This document shows positions 1 through 6,183 of a DNA stretch of 6,589 bases, one piece after another. Every line of letters begins with the position of its first letter. Within the stretch, counting starts at the first letter, position 1. The notes below the pieces were generated by a model. That model saw nothing but the letters and a program-made list of their open reading frames with translations, was not told where the DNA came from and ran no database searches. Made by a program: the position numbers and the translations under genes. This DNA is from Bacillota bacterium (GTDB taxonomy: Bacteria; Bacillota; Clostridia; Christensenellales; CAG-138), in NCBI GenBank assembly GCA_023409435.1, contig JAEYHP010000001.1:1-6589 (forward strand), read 5' to 3'.

Positions 1-1131
1 AGCGGCCAGGTGCTCACCTATGACGGGGAAATCGTAGAGACGTATTATTCCGCCTCAAACGGCGGACAGACCGAAAAAACGGGCAACGTATGGGAAAACG
101 ACCTGCCCTATTATACCCATGCGGACGATCCGTTCGACATCCTCAACGCCTCAAGCATAGAGGAAAAATCCTTCATTCCCGAAACATATACCGACGACAC
201 CCTGCGGCTCATGGACCCCATGGTGCTGCTTGCGCTGGAACGCGCGGCATATGGGGCGGCGGGGCGGGAAGTATCCCTGCTTTCTACGATTGAGGTCACG
301 CCCAAAAGCCCCAGCTATGATGCGCCGAGCCGCAGCTATACCGAGGCGGACGTGACGCTTATGGTGGGCTATGAAGAGGGCGGGCAGCAGAAAACAGGGC
401 AGCTCACCGTAGCCCTCGCGCTTGAGAAACTCAAATTCGGCAGCTTTGAAAACACCCTAGGCCGCATCGGGGCAAGCAAGACGCGGCTTCGGATGCGCGG
501 GGCGGAGCGGGGCATATACCGCTACAATGGCGAGGAATACCCCGGCTGGTACCTGACCGAGCGTCGCTACGGCCACGGCGTGGGTCTTTCGCAGCGCGGG
601 GCACAGGAACGGGCGCGCGCGGGCCAGCCATATACGGATATCCTTTCGTTCTATTTTCAAAACACGACGCTGATCACCGTCGGCACGTATGAGAGCGCGC
701 CGAATATCAGCAGCGGAACCTACCAGGTTCGCGAATGGGGTATAAGCGGAATTTCCCCCGGAATATCGGCGGAACCTTTGCTTCAAAAGCTCTCATCCGA
801 GGGCAAGCTCAGCGTGGTCAGCGCAAAAGGCGCTAAGGCCACCGGGAACGTGTGCACGGGTTCCTTCGTACGCGTTACCTATGACGCAGGCAAAGCGTTT
901 TTTGATTTGCCCATCGTACTGTTCGGCGACCTCGACGGCGACGGCGAAATAACGGAAAGCGACGTTTTTGCGCTGCAAAGCCATCTCGTTCACGGAACGC
1001 CGCTTACCGGCGCGCGCCTTCGCGCGGCGGATGTGGACCACGACGGCGAAGTGGGCGTTTTAGATCTCTTCCTGCTCATTCGGTACGTGAACGGCGATGC
1101 AAAACTATCGCAGGAGGGCGAAGCAAAATGA
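1..1131 (+). CDS. SpoIID/LytB-domain protein with C-terminal dockerin (5' end outside window)
   Basis: The reading frame is open from base 1, so the true start, signal peptide and N-terminal half of the SpoIID domain lie upstream. Residue numbers here count from the GTG at base 10. Residues 1-45 carry the SpoIID hallmark block (YYSASNGGQTE, then VWENDLPYY and ADDPFD). Residues 188-198 hold the second signature, GHGVGLSQRGA. SpoIID proteins are lytic transglycosylases that cleave peptidoglycan glycan strands; the catalytic Glu of the family would be upstream of the window, so activity cannot be judged. Residues about 235-305 form a small beta-type linker module (GISGISPGIS to the VCTGSFVRV stretch) like those often preceding clostridial dockerins. 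Residues 306-362 are a two-repeat dockerin. The stop overlaps the next start (ATGA), implying translational coupling to the cohesin gene. A housekeeping spoIID is unlikely, since that protein has no dockerin. Confidence 0.9.
   Translation, partial: SGQVLTYDGEIVETYYSASNGGQTEKTGNVWENDLPYYTHADDPFDILNASSIEEKSFIPETYTDDTLRLMDPMVLLALERAAYGAAGREVSLLSTIEVTPKSPSYDAPSRSYTEADVTLMVGYEEGGQQKTGQLTVALALEKLKFGSFENTLGRIGASKTRLRMRGAERGIYRYNGEEYPGWYLTERRYGHGVGLSQRGAQERARAGQPYTDILSFYFQNTTLITVGTYESAPNISSGTYQVREWGISGISPGISAEPLLQKLSSEGKLSVVSAKGAKATGNVCTGSFVRVTYDAGKAFFDLPIVLFGDLDGDGEITESDVFALQSHLVHGTPLTGARLRAADVDHDGEVGVLDLFLLIRYVNGDAKLSQEGEAK
919..1098 (+). other. Dockerin module (two Ca2+-binding F-hand repeats)
   Basis: Two calcium loops are visible in the 3' part of the SpoIID-domain gene. 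Loop 1 is GDLDGDGEITESD, with ligand Asp at loop positions 1, 3, 5 and 12. Loop 2 is ADVDHDGEVGVLD with the same Asp pattern. Each is followed by a short hydrophobic helix (FALQSHLVHG and LFLLIRYVNG), as in type I-like dockerins. Dockerins bind cohesins, which fits the adjacent cohesin gene. The partner-selecting loop positions 10 and 11 are Glu-Ser in repeat 1 and Val-Leu in repeat 2. They are not the Ser/Thr pairs of classical cellulosomal dockerins and differ between the repeats, so specificity is probably private. Confidence 0.93.
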
Positions 1132-2330
1132 AATGCTTCATCAGGGATAAAAAGGTTTTCGCGTTCGTGTTGGCGCTGCTGCTTGTACTGCTGCCTGCGG
1201 TAGCGTCCGCAGCGGTAACCATCAGCGCGGCGGCGGACCAAGCCAATGTGCTGCCTGGCGATACCGTAGAGGTTGCCGTCACCGTAACCGGCAAGGACAT
1301 GGCGATAGCGGAGGGTTCTTTCACCTATGATCCTGCAGTGCTGACCTATACCGAAAGCGAGGGCGGCGCGTCCGACGGGTTTTTGAACATGTTATCCGCC
1401 CAAAAAGGCGGCGCGGATACCCTTACCGCGCGCATCCGCTTTACGGCGGCGGGCGCGGGCAGCACGAATATAGAAGTTTCCATTGAAAAGGTGCTGGGTT
1501 ATGACGGCAAGGAGCAAGGCGGCGCAACTGCCAGCGTATCCGTTTCGGTATCGGCACTCGCCCCAACGCCCACGCCCAAGCCGCTCAACTATGCCGCAAC
1601 GGGCGTCCCGGCGCAAAACGTGGAGGGCGCTTCCGAAAGCATGTACATCTGGCGGACACTTGAAAACGTGACGGTGCCTTCCCGCTATTCCGAAACCACG
1701 CTTACCTACCATGGGGAAACGGTGGCCGCGGCCAAAGTGGAGGACAGCGACGCGCCGACGCTCTTGTACCTTTCAAACGCCGCGGGCAATATTGGCGGCT
1801 ACTACATCTTTGATGCGGCGGCGGATACCCTGTACCCTTACCAGACGGTATCCTCCGTATCCAAATCCTATATCCTGCTTGAGCCGGACGGCAGCGTGGC
1901 GCTGCCGGAGGGATTCTCAGAAACAACGCTGACGATAGACGAAACGGAATATACGGCGTGGAAAGCCCAGGACGCGCAGGGTGAAATCTATCTGCTGTAT
2001 GCGCGCAATCCCGACGGCGAGGTCGGCTATTACATTTACAACTTTGAGGACGAATCCCTTCAGCGCTATGCTGTCTTACCGGCACGCCCCGTACTGCCTT
2101 CACCGCTTCCCGAAGTACAGGTAACCCCCGCGCCGGAACAGGCAGCGCCCATCCCCGCGCCGGAGCAACCGAACGAAATCACCCTGAGCAAGACAGCATT
2201 TTATTTGATATGCTGCGGCGGGGCGCTGCTGCTTCTTGCCGTCGTGGGGCTGCTCGTCGCCCGGTCCTTTGAAAAGAAGGGCCACAGGGTCGAACAGGAA
2301 CGCACACACGATCAGGATATGGGGCAATAA
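1128..2330 (+). CDS. Membrane-anchored cohesin-domain surface protein
   Basis: This 400-residue protein starts at an ATG overlapping the previous stop, with AGGAGG at 1112-1117 as ribosome binding site. Residues 1-28 are a signal peptide (basic start, Leu-rich core, VASA|A cleavage). Residues about 29-143 match a cohesin: ADQANVLPGDTVEVAVTV, the GSFTYDPAVLTY strand, then TARIRFTA. A PTPTPKP linker follows. Residues 183-317 contain two copies of an unidentified domain (SETTLT ... GYYI ... L..Y) with an exact 76-residue period. A Pro-rich stalk (320-350), a transmembrane helix (about 356-379, containing two Cys) and a basic cytoplasmic tail complete it. Inferred role: receptor holding dockerin proteins, first of all the upstream SpoIID protein, on the outer face of the membrane. 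There is no LPXTG sortase signal and no SLH repeat, so anchoring is by the helix alone. Confidence 0.88.
   Translation: MKCFIRDKKVFAFVLALLLVLLPAVASAAVTISAAADQANVLPGDTVEVAVTVTGKDMAIAEGSFTYDPAVLTYTESEGGASDGFLNMLSAQKGGADTLTARIRFTAAGAGSTNIEVSIEKVLGYDGKEQGGATASVSVSVSALAPTPTPKPLNYAATGVPAQNVEGASESMYIWRTLENVTVPSRYSETTLTYHGETVAAAKVEDSDAPTLLYLSNAAGNIGGYYIFDAAADTLYPYQTVSSVSKSYILLEPDGSVALPEGFSETTLTIDETEYTAWKAQDAQGEIYLLYARNPDGEVGYYIYNFEDESLQRYAVLPARPVLPSPLPEVQVTPAPEQAAPIPAPEQPNEITLSKTAFYLICCGGALLLLAVVGLLVARSFEKKGHRVEQERTHDQDMGQ
1674..1850 (+). repeat. Copy 1 of a tandemly duplicated domain in the cohesin protein
   Basis: Encodes residues 183-241 of the cohesin protein. It aligns without gaps to residues 259-317: SETTLT is identical, GYYI is identical, and the following Leu and Tyr (L235/L311, Y238/Y314) also match. 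The shared pattern is a protein-level repeat; the DNA has diverged. The fold is not recognised. Confidence 0.75.
1902..2078 (+). repeat. Copy 2 of the tandemly duplicated domain
   Basis: Encodes residues 259-317 of the cohesin protein, offset exactly 76 residues from copy 1. It starts PEGFSETTLT and ends GYYIYNFEDESLQRY. It is probably the same small beta-rich module as copy 1, arising by internal duplication. Confidence 0.75.
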
Positions 2331-2359
2331 CGCCATCTTTGAATAGGCCTGCAAACAGC

Positions 2360-2400
2360 CGTGGCGCCAGCATTGCTGCTGGCGCCACGTTGCGTTTCTC
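2360..2400 (+). terminator. Likely intrinsic terminator after the cohesin gene
   Basis: A perfect 12-bp GC-rich stem pairs 2360-2371 (CGTGGCGCCAGC) with 2378-2389. An extra A-T pair leaves a TTGC tetraloop. It begins 29 bases after the cohesin stop. The T-rich tail (TTGCGTTTCTCTC) is broken by G and C, so termination efficiency is uncertain. Each arm also contains the self-palindrome TGGCGCCA. Confidence 0.72.
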
Positions 2401-2401
2401 T

Positions 2402-2436
2402 CACAAAATGATGGATATTCAATCCATCATTTTGTG
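2402..2436. repeat. Perfect 15-bp inverted repeat (second hairpin of a tandem pair)
   Basis: Arm 2402-2416 (CACAAAATGATGGAT) is exactly complementary to 2422-2436, with a 5-base ATTCA loop. The stem has an A-run on the left and a T-run on the right, so it could act as a bidirectional terminator with either strand giving a U-rich 3' side. It could also be an operator or a repetitive palindromic element. It lies 12 bases beyond the first hairpin. Confidence 0.6.
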
Positions 2437-2496
2437 TATGCATTAAATAAATCCTGTGTTGTTAATTTATGTCTATCTTTTGTCCCAATTTCATTG

Positions 2497-2502
2497 TATA
2501 CT
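2497..2502 (+). promoter_or_regulatory. Possible -10 box (TATACT) for the DUF362/permease unit
   Basis: TATACT lies in the AT-rich 2437-2530 leader, which contrasts with the GC-rich genes either side. It is about 40 bases before the chosen start, leaving a short 5' leader. No good -35 hexamer is seen 16-18 bases upstream, so this is only a candidate. A promoter somewhere here is expected because two hairpins separate the gene from the upstream unit. Confidence 0.3.
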
Positions 2503-2531
2503 GCTTTAAGAAAATATGAACAAAGGGCTGT

Positions 2532-2538
2532 AAGGTGG
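2532..2538 (+). promoter_or_regulatory. Ribosome binding site deciding the DUF362 lipoprotein start
   Basis: AAGGTGG sits 5 bases before the ATG at 2544. An ATG at 2541 is too close to it, and a GTG at 2535 lies inside it. This favours 2544, which also gives the tidiest lipoprotein signal peptide (MKRAICILLIAIM). Confidence 0.6.
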
Positions 2539-2543
2539 AAATG

Positions 2544-3620
2544 ATGAAAAGGGCTATTTGTATTCTGTTGATCGCAATTATGAGCGTATTCATATTGGCC
2601 GGCTGCGGCACAGCCAGCGAAAGCGCGGCTCCTCCGCCAAGCACAGTTAACCCCTCTCCCGCCGAAACAAGCGCGGCAGAACCCACCCCCGCCCCAACGC
2701 CGGAACCCACCCCCACCGCAACGCCAAAAGGCACCCCCGCCCCGTCGCCGGGCACTGGTTCCACCGTGTACATGACCAAGGAAATTACGCCCGAGAGCCT
2801 GATGGCCATTTATCAGGCGCTCAACCGCGAAGCTTCCGGCAATGTGGCGGTCAAGATCAGCACCGGGGAACCGGGCGGCAAGAACTACCTTGATCCGAAT
2901 CTCATTAAGGACCTTGTTCAGTCGGTGAACGGCACGATCGTGGAATGCAATACGGCTTACGGAGGCCGCAGAGGAAATACCGCAATGCATATGCAGGCCG
3001 CGGAGGATCACGGATATACGGCTATCGCGGAAGTGGATATCATGGATGCGGACGGCTACATCAGCCTGCCGGTGACGGGCGGAAAACACCTGACGGAGGA
3101 CCGGGTGGGCTCCCATTTGGAGAACTATGATTTCGTAATCGTACTGTCCCACTTTAAGGGCCACGAAATGGGCGGCTTTGGCGGCGCACTCAAGAATATG
3201 TCCATAGGCATCGCGTCTTCCGTGGGCAAAAGCCTGATCCACAGCGCCGGGAAATCGGAATTTGGCATCAGCATGGGCACCCCGCAGAATGATTTCTTAG
3301 AATCCATGGCGGAAGCGGCCAAAGCCGTTGCCGACTACGAGGGCGAAAATATCCTCTACATCAACGTGATGAACAAGCTTTCCATCGACTGCGACTGCAA
3401 CTCGCACCCTGCCGCGCCGACGATGGCGGACATCGGAATCCTGGCGTCTTTAGACCCCGTGGCGCTCGACCAGGCATGCGTCGATCTCGTATACGCGGCG
3501 CCCGACGGGCAGGACCTCATCGCAAGAATGGAGTTTAAGAACGGCGTCCATATCCTGGAGCATGGGGCGGCGATAGGCGTTGGCAGCCGCGCGTATCAGC
3601 TGGTAAGCATAGATGGCTGA
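2544..3620 (+). CDS. Exported DUF362-domain lipoprotein without 4Fe-4S insert
   Basis: This 358-residue protein has a lipoprotein signal (residues 1-21, lipobox LAGC, lipidated Cys21) and a long Pro/Thr/Ala stalk (residues 29-71, PTPAPTPEPTPTATP). From about residue 100 a complete DUF362 (PF04015-type) domain follows: NTAYGGRRGNTAMH, then SHFKGHEMGGFGGALKNM, then DCDC at 282-285, DIGILASLDPVALDQACVDL, and the family end GVGSRAYQLV. Many DUF362 proteins carry a ferredoxin cassette between the GGALKN/His region and the ESMAEAAKAV helix; here only a short KSEFGISMGTPQND bridge is present. DUF362 function is not established. It should act outside the membrane, attached by lipid. Its end overlaps the permease start by 8 bases, so the two are probably cotranslated partners. 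Starts at 2535 (GTG) and 2541 (ATG) are possible but less well placed. Confidence 0.85.
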   Translation: MKRAICILLIAIMSVFILAGCGTASESAAPPPSTVNPSPAETSAAEPTPAPTPEPTPTATPKGTPAPSPGTGSTVYMTKEITPESLMAIYQALNREASGNVAVKISTGEPGGKNYLDPNLIKDLVQSVNGTIVECNTAYGGRRGNTAMHMQAAEDHGYTAIAEVDIMDADGYISLPVTGGKHLTEDRVGSHLENYDFVIVLSHFKGHEMGGFGGALKNMSIGIASSVGKSLIHSAGKSEFGISMGTPQNDFLESMAEAAKAVADYEGENILYINVMNKLSIDCDCNSHPAAPTMADIGILASLDPVALDQACVDLVYAAPDGQDLIARMEFKNGVHILEHGAAIGVGSRAYQLVSIDG

Positions 3621-4515
3621 CATCCTGCGGCAGGAAGGGATATACCTTTGGTTTTACTTTTCCGTACAGTTTGAGCAGATTTTCTGGTATTGGGCTTTCG
3701 GCGTCGTCCTCGGTTCCGTTATTTCCGTGTTCGGCAAAGAGAAAATCCACCGGCTGCTTCATTCCATTCAGAAGAAACGGCTGGGGGCGTTGGGGATGAT
3801 TCCGGCAAGCTTAGTAGGAATCGCCTCCCCTTTATGCATGTACGGGACTATCCCCATCGCCGCTTCCTTTTCCGAAAAAGGCATACGGGACGATTGGCTT
3901 GCCGCCTTTATGATGAGTTCCATGCTCCTTAACCCGCAGCTGATCATATACAGCGCGGCCCTGGGCAGCACGGCGCTACTCATACGCATCGTTTCCTGCG
4001 TTCTTTGCGGAATTGTTACCGGTCTTTGTGTGCGGTTCTTTTACCGGGACAAAAGCTTCTTCCATTTTTCCGGTTTATTGGAGCCAGCCAACCGGGACAC
4101 CCACCCGAATTGGCTGATACGCCTTCTCAAAAACATCTGGAGAAACGTCAAAACCACAGGCCCTTATTTTCTACTGGGCGTTTTACTCTCCGCGGTTTTC
4201 CAGCGCTATGTCCCGGCAGACGCATTTGCTCATCTTTTCGGGGAACAAAGGGGTCTTGGCGTGCTGCTGGCGGCAACGATGGGAGTCCCGCTGTACGTAT
4301 GCGGCGGGGGAACCATCCCTTTGCTGGCGGAGTGGCTAAATAGCGGCATGAGCATGGGCGCGGCTGCGGCGTTCATGATCACTGGGCCCGCAACGAAAAT
4401 CACCAACCTGGGGGCGGTCAAGATCGTGCTTGGCATGAAGCGGTTTGTTCTGTACCTGTTGTTTGTGATACTGTTTGCAACCGTCACGGGGTTGATCACG
4501 AATGTGCTGGTTTGA
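3613..4515 (+). CDS. ArsP_1/DUF318-family permease
   Basis: This 300-residue polytopic membrane protein has hydrophobic segments near residues 22-40, 60-82, 95-118, 120-141, 183-199, 214-238, 245-262 and 276-298. Two internally related signature loops identify the family: SPLCMYGTIPIAASFSEKG (72-90) and GVPLYVCGGGTIPLLAEWL (224-242), followed by MITGPATKITNLGA (255-268). Cys75 and Cys230 sit in equivalent places in the two halves. Relatives are annotated as permeases, and some export organoarsenicals or are implicated in metal efflux; the substrate here is unknown. The ATG lies within the last codons of the DUF362 gene and has no clear ribosome binding site of its own, suggesting translational coupling. 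It is followed after 32 bases by the end of a convergent gene, with no obvious terminator between them. Confidence 0.85.
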   Translation: MADILRQEGIYLWFYFSVQFEQIFWYWAFGVVLGSVISVFGKEKIHRLLHSIQKKRLGALGMIPASLVGIASPLCMYGTIPIAASFSEKGIRDDWLAAFMMSSMLLNPQLIIYSAALGSTALLIRIVSCVLCGIVTGLCVRFFYRDKSFFHFSGLLEPANRDTHPNWLIRLLKNIWRNVKTTGPYFLLGVLLSAVFQRYVPADAFAHLFGEQRGLGVLLAATMGVPLYVCGGGTIPLLAEWLNSGMSMGAAAAFMITGPATKITNLGAVKIVLGMKRFVLYLLFVILFATVTGLITNVLV

Positions 4516-4547
4516 AGAATAGAGGGAACTCCTAGGCAAACCGTTGA

Positions 4548-5414
4548 TTAGTCGTTCACATATTCTTCCGTTACGAAAAGCGCTCCATCCTGCACCTCCG
4601 CCGTTATAACATGCAGCTTCTCAATATAAGAATCAAAGCTACATTTCACCCATTTCACCAGTTTTGGCTTTCCATCGATATATCGGTACATCCGTTCCTC
4701 ACTGTCGGTCGCGCTGTCCGCATAATGAGATACGATGGTTTGATTCTCGAAATCAAATTTCGGATTGTAGAGCTTTAATTCCTCCAGTTCCGCACTTTTA
4801 TCAAATTGTCCTACCCTTTCATTCCATGTCCAATACTGGTAGACGTCCGTACCCGCTGTTCCGACATCTACCAAAATGCGAAAATCATTGTATCCGTCAA
4901 AGTTTAAATCCTCAATGACCAGCTCGCTGGATAGTTCCATAGATGAGGATAGCGTCGTAAGCCAAAAAGGCCCGTTATAGTGCGAGAGCGGAAAGCTCTG
5001 CCGTTCCTCCCCAGTTTTTGCGTCCAGAATCCGAAGCCTTTGCGCGAGCAGGATATACTGGTGCTCATCCAAACTGCCGTCGATCGCAAGAACCAGCTCG
5101 GTATTCCTTTGGGGGTCGGGGCGGATTGGTTTTTGCAGCAGGAAGGTGTTTTCTTCCAGATGGATTTGATATCCATCCACAAATACCGGAGAGGATGTCG
5201 GGGCGGATGCAGTCGGTGCGGAAACCACCCCCTCCTGTAGGCCTAGCTCCGCCTCCGGCGTAGGAGATGGGGTTGGCACTTCCTTCATGAAAGGAAACGG
5301 CGTTGAAGAAAGGGCAGGCGTGATTGAAGGGGAGCTATCCCCCTGCGCGGATGCGCAGGAGGATAACAGCAACATTAAGAGTAGTACCAAGTTAATCAAC
5401 TTTGTTATTTTCAT
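4548..5414 (-). CDS. XAC2610-like surface lipoprotein
   Basis: This 288-residue protein starts at the ATG whose complement is 5412-5414. Residues 1-20 form a lipoprotein signal with lipobox LSSC (Cys20). Residues 25-77 are a Ser/Thr/Pro stalk (VPTPSPTPE). The C-terminal domain has VIEDLNFDGYNDFRILVDV (165-183), an EF-like D-x-N-x-D-G loop, then YQYWTWNE and MYRYIDGKPKLV. These are features of XAC2610-related and FG-GAP-like beta proteins. XAC2610 of Xanthomonas is the immunity protein against a peptidoglycan-degrading effector. That role is not shown here. A reading frame extended to 5453 exists, but its ATG is one base from an AGGAGG and would place non-hydrophobic residues ahead of the signal peptide, so the shorter start is preferred. 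It is the last gene of a three-gene minus-strand operon and a paralog of the gene at the right edge. Confidence 0.72.
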   Translation of the reverse strand: MKITKLINLVLLLMLLLSSCASAQGDSSPSITPALSSTPFPFMKEVPTPSPTPEAELGLQEGVVSAPTASAPTSSPVFVDGYQIHLEENTFLLQKPIRPDPQRNTELVLAIDGSLDEHQYILLAQRLRILDAKTGEERQSFPLSHYNGPFWLTTLSSSMELSSELVIEDLNFDGYNDFRILVDVGTAGTDVYQYWTWNERVGQFDKSAELEELKLYNPKFDFENQTIVSHYADSATDSEERMYRYIDGKPKLVKWVKCSFDSYIEKLHVITAEVQDGALFVTEEYVND

Positions 5415-5427
5415 AAGCCGTTTCTGA

Positions 5428-5433
5428 CTCCTT
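5428..5433 (-). promoter_or_regulatory. Ribosome binding site overlapping the upstream stop codon
   Basis: Read on the minus strand this is AAGGAG, 13 bases before the ATG at 5414 (a rather long spacing). It shares bases with the TAA stop of the preceding gene (TAAGGAG), so ribosomes finishing that gene sit on this site. This supports the 5414 start and cotranslation. Confidence 0.5.
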
Positions 5434-6136
5434 ACTGCAACAGGTAGTCCCATTCCTCCTGCACATCCTTTGCTTCAAACACAAAGTCCGGCTGCACGTT
5501 CATGTACGCGAGCAGGTCGTAAAGAAAAAACGTATAGGATCGCAAGCATGCCGCGCTTGCGGTTGTCAGTGCACCGGAATAGGCTGTGCCACCATCTCTG
5601 AACGTGTCCGCGTAGAGTTCACCGGTCATAAATGAAAATTCGTGCAGCATGCCCTTGAGTTCTTCCGGTATGCGGACTGGGTACTCCGCAGCCGGATTTT
5701 CTGTTCCCGCCAGCAAGTCCAGAGCGTGGAGCGCTTCCGCCTCCCAGCATGTCCGATAAGTGCTTGCCAGAAAGTTATCCTCCATGGTACTTTTCGGCCG
5801 CAACCAATAGAGTCCAAACACGTCGTCAATCGGGTTTTCTTCCCGCAAAGAATGCTGGGGGCGATCATGCTCACGTTCTGCATGTCTCTGCAGTACCGGC
5901 AACGGCAATTCTCCAAAGGGCTGATAGTAGGATTCTTCCAGTATCCATGGGTCGGGCGTTGGCATGGGCGGAGTTTGCGCCGGGATAACAGCAGGTGTGG
6001 GGAGTGTCGGCTGCACTGTTTGAACGGCCTCGGCAGCCTTGACGGGCTGGCGGGTTTCAGCTTTATACAGCAGAACCGCCAGCACGGCAGCGCAGCAGAA
6101 AAAGATGCAGTTGCCCGCAATTAAGAGCTTTTTCAT
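5432..6136 (-). CDS. Signal-anchored extracellular protein, weak LprI/DUF1311 resemblance
   Basis: This 234-residue protein has a good ribosome binding site (AAGGAGAG at 6145-6152, minus strand). Residues 5-23 form one hydrophobic segment without a lipobox at its end, so it is more likely an uncleaved N-terminal anchor. Residues 38-63 are a Pro/Thr-rich stalk (PTLPTPAVIPAQTPPMPTP). The remaining ~170 residues are not firmly recognised. The segment TYRTCWEAEALHALDLL followed by GGTAYSGALTTASAACLRSYTFFLYDLL recalls the spacing of LprI-like (DUF1311) domains, in which an aromatic-x-x-Glu helix is followed by a Gly-Gly turn and an Arg-containing helix. Cys130 and Cys197 could form an extracellular disulfide. 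The gene is flanked by two XAC2610-like paralogs, 47 bases after one and 17 bases before the other, so all three probably act together at the cell surface. An unknown family is equally possible. Confidence 0.7.
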   Translation of the reverse strand: MKKLLIAGNCIFFCCAAVLAVLLYKAETRQPVKAAEAVQTVQPTLPTPAVIPAQTPPMPTPDPWILEESYYQPFGELPLPVLQRHAEREHDRPQHSLREENPIDDVFGLYWLRPKSTMEDNFLASTYRTCWEAEALHALDLLAGTENPAAEYPVRIPEELKGMLHEFSFMTGELYADTFRDGGTAYSGALTTASAACLRSYTFFLYDLLAYMNVQPDFVFEAKDVQEEWDYLLQ

Positions 6137-6183
6137 GGGTTAATCTCTCCTTCGCTCATAGACTACTATGAACCTTTATACGC

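Noticed and set aside
457..786. Antisense open frame opposite the SpoIID gene
   Set aside because: It is Arg/Ala-rich with no domain motif, entirely within a gene whose own frame has clear family signatures.
2402..2436. Transposon end or miniature mobile element
   Set aside because: It is one compact palindrome with no flanking direct repeats, no second copy in the window and no transposase nearby; a terminator or operator is simpler.
2535..2543. GTG start at 2535 or ATG at 2541 for the DUF362 lipoprotein
   Set aside because: The GTG lies inside the best ribosome binding site and the ATG at 2541 is only two bases from it; ATG 2544 has a usable 5-base spacing.
2427..3242. Long open frame (271 codons) antisense to the DUF362 gene
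   Set aside because: It lies almost wholly opposite a well-supported DUF362 domain, begins inside it, and reads as low-complexity Gly/Arg/Ala in the stretch opposite the Pro/Thr linker; it is a shadow of the GC-rich coding strand.
4005..4343. Alternative-frame open frame inside the permease gene
   Set aside because: The overlapping frame encodes the recognisable permease signatures, and the alternative product has no membrane or domain pattern.
4516..4547. Terminator between the convergent permease and lipoprotein genes
   Set aside because: Only a CCTAGG palindrome and short imperfect pairings are visible; there is no stem with a T-run on either strand.
5415..5453. N-terminal extension of the XAC2610-like lipoprotein (start at 5453)
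   Set aside because: The upstream ATG is one base from its AGGAGG, overlaps the previous gene, and would put a non-signal stretch before the lipoprotein signal peptide.
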